Assembly (NCBI GenBank): GCA_001801485.1
Contig: MGXV01000084.1
Coordinates: 1-45,563 of the forward strand
Direction of reading: 5' to 3'
From: Gammaproteobacteria bacterium RIFCSPHIGHO2_12_FULL_37_14
GTDB lineage: Bacteria; Pseudomonadota; Gammaproteobacteria; DSM-16500
DNA: 45,563 nucleotides
Of this stretch, positions 35,098 through 43,765 are shown in pieces (positions within the stretch are counted from its first letter, which is position 1; each line of letters opens with the position of its first letter). Under the pieces are notes generated by a model. That model was not told where the DNA came from, did no database searches, and worked only from the letters and a program-made list of their open reading frames with translations. The position numbers and the translations under genes were made by a program.

Positions 35098-36111
35098 GTG
35101 CAATCAATAGTATTACCTAAAATATCTCTCGTTATGCCAGTGTTAAATGGCGCGCAAACAATAGAAAAGGCACTGCAAAGTGTTTTTGCGCAACAGTATC
35201 CTAATCTTGAATTGATTGTTATTGATGCTGGTTCAACGGATGGTACAGTTGATTGTATCAAACGTTACGAATCAGCCATTACCTATTGGCATAGCCGTCC
35301 TGATGGCGGACCGATTATTGGCGCTAATATGGGCATAGAAAAAGCAACAGGCGAGTTAGTAGCTTTATTAATGGCGGATGATTGGTATGAACAAGAAACA
35401 TTGAGAAAAATTGGTGAAGGTCTTCTCAAGCATCCTAGTGCTGATATTATTTCATGTGGCGGTAGGATAGTTGAATATGATCATCAAATTCAGCAATATA
35501 AAGCTAAATGGGTTTATGCTTCGGCAAATAAAATGGAGCTTAACTTTCGTAATATTTGTTATGATGTTTCATCTGCAATTTGTTGTCGTTTTATTCGAAA
35601 ATCATTATTTCAACGCATTGGTCCCTTTATTCCTTTAGACTCAAAAAACAAACCGATGCTAAGTAATGATAAAGAATTTTTATTGCGCGCCATGATTCAT
35701 CAGGTGAAACATGTTTATGTCGAACATATTGGGCATAATTATTTGGCACATGCTGGCTCATCAACTTTTGGTAATCATAAAGAAAACATATTGAAGTTAT
35801 GTTATGAGCATATCGAAACCATCGAATCTCACCTCAAAAAACATCAACAGTTACTCTCTAAGAAACAAAAAATTGGCTTAGTTTATTGGTATGTTGATCA
35901 ATCGACTCGATTAGTGTTATATAAATTATTAGATTTCAAATTTTCGGTTGCCTTCAGGGTAATGAAAAGAGGTCTAAAAAAATATCATATCGTTTGGATA
36001 ATTGGTTCCATTGAGACGAGCTGTCGCATCATTTTAAAGCGAAGTTTTCGATTGATAAGTAAAATGACAAATATGGAGATAATGAGACGTTGGTTAGGAA
36101 CTCATTTATAG
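35098..36111 (+). CDS. Glycosyltransferase family 2
   Basis: A 337-residue GT-A glycosyltransferase. The N-terminal ISLVMPVLNGAQTIEKAL, the VIDAGSTDGT nucleotide-binding segment and the MADD metal-binding (DxD-like) motif are visible, and HSRPDGGPIIGANMGI resembles the WcaA-like subgroup. The C-terminal ~100 residues are basic and rich in aromatic residues, perhaps for membrane contact. The start is GTG at 35098 with AAGGA upstream. It ends the sugar cluster and likely adds a sugar to the surface polymer. metF follows after 7 nt. Confidence 0.87.
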   Translation: MQSIVLPKISLVMPVLNGAQTIEKALQSVFAQQYPNLELIVIDAGSTDGTVDCIKRYESAITYWHSRPDGGPIIGANMGIEKATGELVALLMADDWYEQETLRKIGEGLLKHPSADIISCGGRIVEYDHQIQQYKAKWVYASANKMELNFRNICYDVSSAICCRFIRKSLFQRIGPFIPLDSKNKPMLSNDKEFLLRAMIHQVKHVYVEHIGHNYLAHAGSSTFGNHKENILKLCYEHIETIESHLKKHQQLLSKKQKIGLVYWYVDQSTRLVLYKLLDFKFSVAFRVMKRGLKKYHIVWIIGSIETSCRIILKRSFRLISKMTNMEIMRRWLGTHL

Positions 36112-36118
36112 AGGGAAG

Positions 36119-36988
36119 ATGAAAAAAAACGTAGCACCGTATCGGATAAGCTTTGAGTTTTATCCACCTAAAACACCTGATGGCGTGCATGCGCTAATCC
36201 AATCTGCACAAGAGTTAACAATTTTATCGCCAGCTTTTTTTTCGGTAACCTTTGGTGCAGGCGGTTCCACACGCGAAGGCACACTGGAAATGGTAAGATT
36301 GTTGCAAAAACGAACGAGTACTTCAATTGCTCCCCATTTATCTTGTATTGGAGCAGACCGTGTCGAATTACTTGAAATTTTACAACAGTATCAAACATTA
36401 GGTGTAAAACGTCTTGTTGCTTTGCGAGGCGATTTACCATCTGGTATGGTATCCAGCGGTGATTATAAGTTTGCTTATGATTTGGTGAGATTAATTCGTG
36501 AAGTGACTGGCGATTATTTTCATATTGAGGTCGCGGCTTATCCTGAATATCATCCTCAAGCAAAAAATGCATGGCACGATGTCAGTAATCTTAAAAAAAA
36601 ATATGAAGCAGGTGCAGATAGCGCTATTACTCAATATTTTTTTAATCCAGATGCTTATTTTTATTTTTTAGACGAATGTAATAAGCAAAATATAAACATG
36701 CCAATTATTCCAGGTATTATGCCTATTTTGCAATTTAATAAATTAATGCGCTTTTCGGAAGTATGTGGTGCTGAAGTGCCTCGATGGCTCTATAAGCGTC
36801 TAGAGTCTTTTGGTGATGATAAAGAATCAATCTACGACTTTGGTGTCGATGTGCTGTCGCACCTTTGCGAGCAATTACTGCTAGCAGGTGCACCAGGATT
36901 ACACTTTTATACACTCAATCATGCTCAACTTAGTATGGAGATATTAACGCGTTTAAATTTAATTGCACTTTCACAAATTGAAGTGTAG
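36119..36988 (+). CDS. metF: 5,10-methylenetetrahydrofolate reductase
   Basis: FAD enzyme reducing methylene-THF to 5-methyl-THF, the methyl donor for methionine synthesis. The TIM-barrel shows FEFYPPKT near the start, TFGAGGSTREGT, and LVALRGDLP, with PIIPGIMPI later. Length 289 residues, as expected. AGAGGGAAG lies directly upstream. It is only 7 nt after a glycosyltransferase gene, so it may be co-transcribed with it although unrelated in function. MetE, which uses its product, is encoded 2.2 kb downstream. Confidence 0.95.
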   Translation: MKKNVAPYRISFEFYPPKTPDGVHALIQSAQELTILSPAFFSVTFGAGGSTREGTLEMVRLLQKRTSTSIAPHLSCIGADRVELLEILQQYQTLGVKRLVALRGDLPSGMVSSGDYKFAYDLVRLIREVTGDYFHIEVAAYPEYHPQAKNAWHDVSNLKKKYEAGADSAITQYFFNPDAYFYFLDECNKQNINMPIIPGIMPILQFNKLMRFSEVCGAEVPRWLYKRLESFGDDKESIYDFGVDVLSHLCEQLLLAGAPGLHFYTLNHAQLSMEILTRLNLIALSQIEV

Positions 36989-37001
36989 GTTTCTAGATTT
37001 T

Positions 37002-37508
37002 TTAGTAGGGTGTCGGTTTTTTATATTCTATAGGATCTATATTTTCTAGATGGACGATAATTCTAAACCCATTATCAGTAGTTGATTTTTGTATAGAATA
37101 GGCGTTGAAATTATGTCGCTTTCCATTCGTTTCTTCATTGTGTAATAATGTAGTCAGCGCGCTAGTCGCATCGTCTCTAGTTTTAAATAATGTATCAGAT
37201 TTTAACAAATTATTTATTAGTTCTTTGTTTTCAATGTTTCCTTTAGCATCAGCTATTTTTTTAAAAACCGAGTTCCACTTAAAACCAGAGTGTAGATTGG
37301 TAACATATTCTTCTCGTGCTTGAAGTTTGTAAACTTCACTGATTGCTTTTTCTTTTGATTGTCGCGGTTCAGCAAACTTTTTATAAGCTTGCTCCATCGC
37401 TTCTTTTTTTTCTTCTTTTGATAGTCGCTGGTCAGCAAAGTTAGGTGTAAACCTAAATTTTTCGTCAGGCTTCTTCTTTTTTTTATCGTCATCGTCGTTT
37501 GAACGCAT
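37002..37508 (-). CDS. Lysine-rich protein of unknown function
   Basis: A 168-residue protein with no recognised domain. It starts with an Asp run followed by a Lys run (residues 4-15) and stays highly charged to about residue 65, with a helical section; the C-terminal half is more mixed. No signal peptide or membrane segment is seen. A very strong ribosome binding site (GAGGAGAGGA) precedes the ATG, which supports real expression. It converges on metF with a 13-nt gap. It could be a small secreted or nucleic-acid-binding protein, but nothing decides this. Confidence 0.65.
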   Translation of the reverse strand: MRSNDDDDKKKKKPDEKFRFTPNFADQRLSKEEKKEAMEQAYKKFAEPRQSKEKAISEVYKLQAREEYVTNLHSGFKWNSVFKKIADAKGNIENKELINNLLKSDTLFKTRDDATSALTTLLHNEETNGKRHNFNAYSIQKSTTDNGFRIIVHLENIDPIEYKKPTPY

Positions 37509-37673
37509 ATTTCCTCTCCTCTATTAATTTTAATTAAATTATAGCAAATAAAAACAAGTTCAAATGAGACTGCCTAGGGTTATTACCTATTGACCTAGGG
37601 TAGTTCCAAGTGGGAAAAATTCTCTACTAACCTTAATATAAGAAAACGCCTTTTTTATTTCTGGAGAAATAAT

Positions 37674-38150
37674 ATGAAGCAATTCCCCATCATTTTTTTA
37701 TTAATTTTGAGTATATTAGCCACAAGTTGTTCAACAAATACACAAAAAGAAAATACAGCCATCGGAGCAGTTTCTGGAGGTGTCATTGGTGGATTAGCCG
37801 GTAGTTTAGTCGGTGGAGGGGCGGGTCGAGTAGTGGCCATTGGCGCAGGTGTCGTGGCAGGTGCATTATTAGGTGGTTATATTGGTCACTCCATGGATAG
37901 TTCTGATAATACAAAAATGAATCATGCATTAAATAGCAATGCGACTAATCAAACAAGTTCTTGGAAAAATAAAAAGACAGGTGCTAAATATACGATGACG
38001 CCAACGAGTAAGATGATGACTGTTAATGGGAATCCAAATTGTCGTAAATTCCGTTCTAACGCGATTATAGATGGTAAGAAACAACAAGTTCATGGTATTG
38101 CCTGTCGTCAAGCAGATGGAAGCTGGCAAGCAATCAATGGCAAAATGTAA
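37674..38150 (+). CDS. Glycine-zipper surface lipoprotein (17-kDa antigen-like)
   Basis: A 158-residue outer-membrane lipoprotein. The signal peptide ends in the lipobox LATSC with the lipid-anchored Cys19. A glycine-zipper segment follows at ~28-70 (GAVSGGVIGGLAGSLVGGG and GALLGGYIGHSM), then a C-terminal domain with GNPNCRKF and GIACRQADGSW resembling the RT0821/Lpp0805 and rickettsial 17-kDa surface antigens. The two C-terminal cysteines may pair. TGGAG lies upstream of the ATG. A strong terminator follows. Confidence 0.88.
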   Translation: MKQFPIIFLLILSILATSCSTNTQKENTAIGAVSGGVIGGLAGSLVGGGAGRVVAIGAGVVAGALLGGYIGHSMDSSDNTKMNHALNSNATNQTSSWKNKKTGAKYTMTPTSKMMTVNGNPNCRKFRSNAIIDGKKQQVHGIACRQADGSWQAINGKM

Positions 38151-38174
38151 TTTTTGTTAATTAGTTTTTTCAAC

Positions 38175-38210
38175 ACCTATCCCGTCTTCAATGCGGGATA
38201 GGTTTTTTTT
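38175..38210 (+). terminator. Intrinsic terminator after the glycine-zipper lipoprotein
   Basis: ACCTATCCCG (38175-38184) and CGGGATAGGT (38194-38203) form a perfect 10-bp stem with a 9-nt loop, followed by a run of T residues to 38210. It lies between this gene and the convergent PqqD-like gene. Confidence 0.92.
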
Positions 38211-38219
38211 ATGCTCGAA

Positions 38220-38516
38220 TTAGGACATGGTAGTGATTAACTTATTTTTTAGCAAATCCAACAAAAATGGCTCAATATCTCGTTGACATTGCACTTTATC
38301 AATTGCATAAGTAGTGATTAATTCCTGAAGTAAATCTGCATAAGATTTGGGAGATTCTAATAATGTCCAGATCGTTTTTGCGACATCGTTGAGACTAAAG
38401 TAACAACCTTGGGTCGCATCCATCATCACTAGTTCATCATCAATTTCAATCGAAAAAAAATTTTCTTGACGAAGTAGCAATTGACCATTTTTAATAAAGA
38501 TTGAATTATCCGGCAT
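38220..38516 (-). CDS. PqqD-family protein (RiPP recognition element / lasso B1-like)
   Basis: A 98-residue protein with the PqqD-like winged helix: IDDELVMMDATQGCYFSLND, then VAKTIWTLLE and a C-terminal helix (DIEPFLLDLLKNKLI). Proteins of this type bind leader peptides of ribosomally made peptides and present them to modifying enzymes; in lasso-peptide loci they are called B1. AGGAAT lies 8 nt upstream of the ATG. It is divergent, over a 77-nt gap, from a transglutaminase-like protein of the B2 type, its usual partner. No precursor gene is seen nearby. Confidence 0.82.
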   Translation of the reverse strand: MPDNSIFIKNGQLLLRQENFFSIEIDDELVMMDATQGCYFSLNDVAKTIWTLLESPKSYADLLQELITTYAIDKVQCQRDIEPFLLDLLKNKLITTMS

Positions 38517-38593
38517 GAAAAATTATTCCTATTTTAAGTAGATGTTTTTCAATTATAATTACTTCCTGATGAGATGATGGAAGTTGGATCAGT

Positions 38594-39025
38594 ATGTTAT
38601 CAAAAATTATCCGCCATAGAAAACTATTCAAGTATTGCCTGGAAGCGTTATTCGATTTGATTATTTGCAAATATTTAGTTCTTTATGTACCGTTTCGAAA
38701 ATATTCCAAAAAATTTGGTTATGTACACTGCGAGACATTTCATGAAAACATGCAAGCAGCCAATGATTTTATCTCCGCTATTCAATGTGCACTACGTCTT
38801 GTACCACCTTTATTGCCATGGTATAGCCAATGTCTTGACCAAGCGATGGCTGCACAACGCATGCTAAAACGCCGTGGTTTACAAAACACTTTATATTTTG
38901 GTATGAAACACGAACAGGATCATTCTTTTGGGGCCCATGCTTGGGTGCGTTGCGGTAATCGCTGGGTGGTTGGTTATCATTCACAGATAGATTACATAAT
39001 TGTTTGCACCTATGCATGTTTATGA
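38594..39025 (+). CDS. Transglutaminase-like cysteine protease (lasso B2-like)
   Basis: A 143-residue protein resembling lasso-peptide B2 leader peptidases. The catalytic Cys80 (YSQCLDQAMAAQRMLKRRG) and His115 (GAHAWVRCGNRW) are present; the third residue of the triad is not clear, with Asp133 one candidate. The N-terminal ~35 residues are basic and hydrophobic. The partner PqqD-like gene lies divergently upstream. The lasso cyclase (asparagine-synthetase-like), exporter and precursor are not in this window, so the pair may serve another peptide or another purpose. The ribosome binding site is weak. Confidence 0.8.
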   Translation: MLSKIIRHRKLFKYCLEALFDLIICKYLVLYVPFRKYSKKFGYVHCETFHENMQAANDFISAIQCALRLVPPLLPWYSQCLDQAMAAQRMLKRRGLQNTLYFGMKHEQDHSFGAHAWVRCGNRWVVGYHSQIDYIIVCTYACL

Positions 39026-39234
39026 AAGTCAATCTGCTATTCTCGCTTGTTATTATTTGCATTCATTTTTAAGATCATTATACTAGCATAATAGTTTTTT
39101 CATTGGCGCGAGCTGTTGTCACACTCAGTAATATTTACGCTGAATAAAAACCCATGCTCATCGTTCAATCTGGTTAACTATTGAGAAATCGAATGATTAA
39201 TGACCGATAAATAATATCTTATTAAGGCGAATAT
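39026..39234. other. Upstream region of metE
   Basis: This 209-nt AT-rich stretch has no open frame that I would support as a gene and no clear MetJ- or MetR-type site. It presumably holds the metE promoter; AAGGCGA near its end serves as metE ribosome binding site. Confidence 0.4.
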
Positions 39235-41514
39235 ATGGCAATTATACATAATTTAGGATTACCACGCATTGGGTTGAATCGAGAGTTAAAATTTGCAGTA
39301 GAAGACTATTGGCAAGGTAAAATAACCCGAAAAGAATTGGACATGAAAGGACAACAGATTCGCAATAATAATTGGGCGCAACAAATTAAAGCTGGCCATG
39401 ATTATTTATCGGTGGGTGATTTTTCCTGGTATGATCAAGTTCTCGATATGTCTGCTTTATTAGGTGTCGTTCCCGAGCGTTTCGGTAATCGACTCAAAGA
39501 AGTCGATATGGATACTTACTTTCGAATGGCCCGTGGTCGAGCACCTACTGGAAACGATACGCATGCTTGCGAAATGACGAAATGGTTTGATACGAATTAT
39601 CACTACATTGTTCCTGAATTTTCTGATGACCAGGATTTTAAAATTTGTAGTAATAAATTATTTTCCGAAATTGTTGAGGCTCAACAACTAGGAAAAAAAA
39701 TCAAACCGATTATTTTAGGACCGTTATCTTATTTATGGTTAGGTAAATCAAAACTAAAAAATTTTAATAAACTATCTTTATTAGAAAAACTACAAGATGT
39801 TTATTTGCAAATCCTTACTGCTTTGCGCAAATATAATATCGAATGGGTACAAATTGATGAACCTATTTTGGTATTAGATTTACCTACTATTTGGCAAACT
39901 GCTTTTTATGAGACTTATCAATATTTACAAGTGGACGAATTAAATCTCATGTTAACCACTTATTTTGGTGGTTTAGAAAATAATACTGAATTAGCTTGTA
40001 AACTGCCAACGGCTGGTTTGCATATTGATATTGTGCGAGATCCGACACAACTATCAACAGTCAGCCAGCTGTTACCAGACAATAAAATCTTATCAGTCGG
40101 AATCATTGATGGCCGCAATATTTGGCGAGCTGATTTACGGAAAGCCTTAACTACTTTAAAACCATTACATGAACGATTGCTTAATCGCTTATGGATTGGA
40201 AGTTCTTGTTCGTTATTACACTGCCCAGTAGATTTAAGCAATGAAACAAATTTGGATGCTGAAATAAAAAATTGGTTAGCATTTTCAACACAAAAATTAC
40301 ACGAAATTGCAATACTTGCTAATGGTTTAAATCATGGGGATTTAGTTGTTGATGAAGAATTATTAGCGAGTGATCGTGTTGTTAAATCTCGAAAAGAATC
40401 ACGTCGGATTCATAATCCAGCAGTAAATAAGCGTTGCAGTCAGCTGACTCCAGAGATGGCAAATCGTTTACATCCATATTCTGAAAGACAAAAGGCACAA
40501 AAATCGTTAAATTTACCGCTTTTTCCAACCACAACCATAGGATCATTTCCGCAAACACAAGAAATTCGTTTGCAACGACAACAATATAAATTAGGACAGT
40601 TAGATCATACCCATTATCGTCAGCATATGTGTCAACATATTGAATATGCGATTAACAATCAAGTGGAATTAGGATTGGATGTGTTAGTTCATGGGGAAGC
40701 TGAACGTAATGATATGGTGGAATATTTTGGAGAATTATTGGAAGGTTTTGCCTTTACACAAAATGGGTGGGTGCAGAGTTATGGTTCCCGATGTGTCAAA
40801 CCACCGATTATTTTTGGTGATGTCAGTCGGATTTCGCCGATGACAATTGAATGGATTACCTATGCTCAATCTTTAACGAGTAAGCATGTAAAAGGAATGC
40901 TAACAGGCCCTATCACCATTTTGTGTTGGTCTTTTGTTCGTGATGATCAATCCAGATTTGCAACAGCTAATCAAATTGCTTTGGCATTACGTGATGAAGT
41001 AAATGATTTAGCTAACGCAGGTATTCAAATTATTCAAATTGATGAACCTGCTGTTCGAGAAGGATTGCCTTTACGTAAAAAATATTGGGCTGATTATTTG
41101 CAACAAGCGGTGTACTGTTTCCGCTTAGCTTCAAGTGGCATTCCAGATCATATCCAAATTCATACGCATATGTGTTATTCAGAATTTAATGACATCATTG
41201 AGGCTATTGCTGAATTAGATGCTGACGTTATTACCATTGAAACATCGCGATCGGATATGGAATTATTGAATGCATTTGAGCAATTTAATTATCCAAATGA
41301 TATTGGACCAGGTGTATATGATATTCATTCTCCTCGTATTCCTACAGTAGAAGAGATGACAGATTTACTTGAAAAAGCTAGCAAGTTTATTCCAATTGAG
41401 CGATTGTGGGTAAATCCTGATTGCGGTTTAAAAACGCGCAATTGGTCAGAAACTCGATTAGCGCTGCAAAACATGGTAAAAGCGGCAAATATTTTAAGGG
41501 AAAAGTATTTATAG
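39235..41514 (+). CDS. metE: Cobalamin-independent methionine synthase
   Basis: Transfers a methyl group from 5-methyl-tetrahydropteroyltriglutamate to homocysteine without vitamin B12. The 759-residue protein has the two-barrel layout. The zinc ligands are H645 and C647 (QIHTHMCYSEF), E669 (ITIETSRSD) and C730 (NPDCGLKTR), each 4 residues beyond the E. coli positions. The N-terminal GLPRIGLNRELKFAVEDYW is typical. It works directly with metF upstream. A cell relying on MetE rather than MetH would not need B12 for methionine. Confidence 0.96.
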   Translation: MAIIHNLGLPRIGLNRELKFAVEDYWQGKITRKELDMKGQQIRNNNWAQQIKAGHDYLSVGDFSWYDQVLDMSALLGVVPERFGNRLKEVDMDTYFRMARGRAPTGNDTHACEMTKWFDTNYHYIVPEFSDDQDFKICSNKLFSEIVEAQQLGKKIKPIILGPLSYLWLGKSKLKNFNKLSLLEKLQDVYLQILTALRKYNIEWVQIDEPILVLDLPTIWQTAFYETYQYLQVDELNLMLTTYFGGLENNTELACKLPTAGLHIDIVRDPTQLSTVSQLLPDNKILSVGIIDGRNIWRADLRKALTTLKPLHERLLNRLWIGSSCSLLHCPVDLSNETNLDAEIKNWLAFSTQKLHEIAILANGLNHGDLVVDEELLASDRVVKSRKESRRIHNPAVNKRCSQLTPEMANRLHPYSERQKAQKSLNLPLFPTTTIGSFPQTQEIRLQRQQYKLGQLDHTHYRQHMCQHIEYAINNQVELGLDVLVHGEAERNDMVEYFGELLEGFAFTQNGWVQSYGSRCVKPPIIFGDVSRISPMTIEWITYAQSLTSKHVKGMLTGPITILCWSFVRDDQSRFATANQIALALRDEVNDLANAGIQIIQIDEPAVREGLPLRKKYWADYLQQAVYCFRLASSGIPDHIQIHTHMCYSEFNDIIEAIAELDADVITIETSRSDMELLNAFEQFNYPNDIGPGVYDIHSPRIPTVEEMTDLLEKASKFIPIERLWVNPDCGLKTRNWSETRLALQNMVKAANILREKYL

Positions 41515-41613
41515 CTAATCAATTATAATACGTTATTTGGACATTGTTTTCACTTGCGTTCCCGCCAAGTTTTATATAGATTCGCATGGGTTGAAATTGG
41601 AATATAGGACTAT

Positions 41614-42579
41614 ATGTATACTCAAGAATTAGTTACACGGCTGTACAAAAGGATGTCCCTCATTCGCAGATTCGAACTGCGACTCGCTGAAATATACCAT
41701 ACCGATGCGATCAAAAGTCCTGTCCATTTATCTGTTGGCCAAGAAGCTATCGCTGCGGGAGTATGCGATCCACTTGAAAAAAGTGATTTCATTTCGAATA
41801 CTTATCGATGTCATGCAACGTATATCGCCAAAGGAGGCGATTTAAATGCCATGATGGCAGAACTTTATGGCAAGGAAGCGGGATGTGCTGGTGGTAAAGC
41901 AGGTTCCATGCACTTGGTCGATATGCAACATGGCATATTGGGAGCTTCTGCTGTTGTTGCAACAACGATTCCTGTTGCTGCAGGTTATGCACTAGCAATG
42001 AAAATGGAAGCGAAAATGACAGGATATCAACGTGTCGTTGTTTCAATGTTTGGTGATGGTGGAACAGAAGAAGGTTGTTTTTACGAAACGATTAATTTTG
42101 CTACCTTGCATAAACTTCCGCTCATTTTAGTTTGCGAAAATAACCGATTAGCCATTCATACGCCTATCGAAAAACGTTGGGCAACAGAAAGATTGTGCGA
42201 AAGAGTGGCTACCTATGGTATTCAAACACATAAAATTGATGATGGTGATGTATTTAAAGTTCGAGATACCATTGCTCGTGCACTCAATCATATTCGTCAA
42301 CAAGGCGAAGGACCTATTTTTTTAGAATGTGCTACTTATCGATGGTTAGAACATGTTGGTCCTCGAGATGATCATCAGGATAGTTATCGTGATACAAAAG
42401 AGTATCGCTGGTGGCAAGAGAACGATCAAATCATACGATTAGGAAATATGCTGGATGAAGAAATTCGTCGACGGCTTGATAATGAAATAACTGAAGACAT
42501 TAGAGCCGCTGAAGAATTTGCTGAAAATAGCGCTTATCCTGCTGATAAGGAGTTATATACGCATGTATACGCAAGCTGA
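41614..42579 (+). CDS. Thiamine-diphosphate 2-oxoacid dehydrogenase E1, alpha subunit
   Basis: Alpha subunit of a two-chain E1 (pyruvate or acetoin dehydrogenase type), which decarboxylates a 2-oxoacid or cleaves a related compound using thiamine diphosphate. The cofactor motif is GDGGTEEGCFYETINFA, closed by LVCENN; GKAGSMHLVD and the SVGQEAIAAGV segment match the family. Length 321 residues. AGGA precedes the ATG. The end overlaps the beta-subunit start by 17 nt. No E2 or E3 gene is nearby, so the substrate is unknown; pyruvate is the default guess, but such pairs also occur in surface-sugar or secondary pathways. Confidence 0.88.
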   Translation: MYTQELVTRLYKRMSLIRRFELRLAEIYHTDAIKSPVHLSVGQEAIAAGVCDPLEKSDFISNTYRCHATYIAKGGDLNAMMAELYGKEAGCAGGKAGSMHLVDMQHGILGASAVVATTIPVAAGYALAMKMEAKMTGYQRVVVSMFGDGGTEEGCFYETINFATLHKLPLILVCENNRLAIHTPIEKRWATERLCERVATYGIQTHKIDDGDVFKVRDTIARALNHIRQQGEGPIFLECATYRWLEHVGPRDDHQDSYRDTKEYRWWQENDQIIRLGNMLDEEIRRRLDNEITEDIRAAEEFAENSAYPADKELYTHVYAS

Positions 42580-43666
42580 ACGACAAAAAGAATTTGTTGA
42601 TGCTCCGTCATCAGATGTCAGATTGATACGTTATGTGGATGCATTGCGCGAAGCATTTGAGCAGGAAATGGAACGAGATCCAAAGGTGTTTTTGTTTGGC
42701 TTGGATGTGGATGATCATAAAGGTATTCAAGGATCAACATTGGGCTTGCAAGAAAAATTTGGCAAAGATCGAGTATTTGGTACGCCATTATCAGAAGATG
42801 CTATGACTGGTGTTGCCATTGGCGCAGCCATGGCTGGCTTGCGGCCTATTCATGTGCATATTCGCATGGATTTTATGCTGTTATGTATGAATCAATTAGT
42901 GAATATGGCGGCTAAATCACACTATATGTATAACGGCCAAGTCAGCGTACCTTTAGTTGTTCGCGCGATGATTGGCCGCTCTTGGGGACAAGGTGGACAG
43001 CATTCACAAGCATTGCATGCTTTATTTATGCATATCCCTGGTTTGAAAATTGTTGCTCCTTCCAATGCAAATGATGCAAAAGGTTGTATGATTGCGGCGA
43101 TTCGTGATAATAATCCGGTTATTTTTATAGAGCATCGTTTGTTGTATGCAGTAGATGGTTATGTTCCTTATCAATCGTATGAAGTTCCATTAGGTAAAGC
43201 ACGCATTTTACAAGAAGGTGACGATGTCACTATTGTTGCGGTATCGCATATGGTGATGGAAGCGCTTCGTGCTCGTAAACATTTAGAAACGGCTGGCATT
43301 TATGCGGAAATAATTGATCCAATTTCTTTATGGCCATTAGATATTAATACCATTGTGGAATCGGTTCGCAAAACCGGTCATCTACTCATCGTAGATAATG
43401 CTTGGTTAACATGTGGAGCAAGCAGTGAAATACTGACGCAAGTTTACGAAGCCTGTAGCCAAACAGGTGAGTCATTACCAAAAATGGCGCGCATGGGTTT
43501 TGCCTTTACAACTTGTCCGACAACTAAACCATTAGAAAATGCCTATTATCCAAATAGTCGCACAATTGCTGCTAAAGTCTATCAAATGATAAAAGGACAT
43601 GATCAGCATTGGGATTTGCCAGTAGATATAAAGACGGAAATCGATGCTTTTAAAGGACCGTTTTAA
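42563..43666 (+). CDS. 2-oxoacid dehydrogenase E1, beta subunit
   Basis: Beta subunit of the same E1 enzyme, forming an alpha2-beta2 tetramer with the upstream product. The sequence RYVDALREAFEQEMERDPKV, the EDAMTGVAIGAAMAGLRPI segment and RSWGQGGQHSQ are characteristic, and a transketolase C-terminal domain follows. I chose the ATG at 42563 (AAGGAG 10 nt upstream), giving 367 residues; the frame is open further upstream inside the alpha gene. Both subunits begin with the same four residues, MYTQ. Confidence 0.88.
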   Translation: MYTQAERQKEFVDAPSSDVRLIRYVDALREAFEQEMERDPKVFLFGLDVDDHKGIQGSTLGLQEKFGKDRVFGTPLSEDAMTGVAIGAAMAGLRPIHVHIRMDFMLLCMNQLVNMAAKSHYMYNGQVSVPLVVRAMIGRSWGQGGQHSQALHALFMHIPGLKIVAPSNANDAKGCMIAAIRDNNPVIFIEHRLLYAVDGYVPYQSYEVPLGKARILQEGDDVTIVAVSHMVMEALRARKHLETAGIYAEIIDPISLWPLDINTIVESVRKTGHLLIVDNAWLTCGASSEILTQVYEACSQTGESLPKMARMGFAFTTCPTTKPLENAYYPNSRTIAAKVYQMIKGHDQHWDLPVDIKTEIDAFKGPF

Positions 43667-43707
43667 ATAATTATTTTGAAAAGTGGTTATAAGTTAAAAG
43701 CTTTCAC

Positions 43708-43765
43708 TTCACTCGGTGTCGCAAAGACGCTGCACAAGAGTATCGTCTTTGCGACGCCGAGTGAA
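43708..43765. repeat. Large near-perfect palindrome (22-bp arms)
   Basis: Arms at 43708-43729 and 43744-43765 are complementary at 21 of 22 positions, the remaining one a G-T pair, around a 14-nt loop. The right arm continues into ACGAGGCGGAAGCAATCC, a sequence style seen in dispersed intergenic repeats of intracellular bacteria. It lies after the E1 beta gene and before a convergent gene; it could end transcripts from either side, but no T-run follows directly. Confidence 0.8.

Noticed and set aside
36168..36572. Open frame antisense to metF (134 codons)
   Set aside because: Opposite a highly conserved gene, with no domain or good ribosome binding site.
39026..39234. MetR or MetJ binding site ahead of metE
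   Set aside because: TGAA and TTCA occur but with wrong spacing, and no AGACGTCT-like boxes are present.
38150..39234. Complete lasso-peptide cluster
   Set aside because: Only B1-like and B2-like proteins are present; no cyclase, exporter or short precursor frame could be supported.
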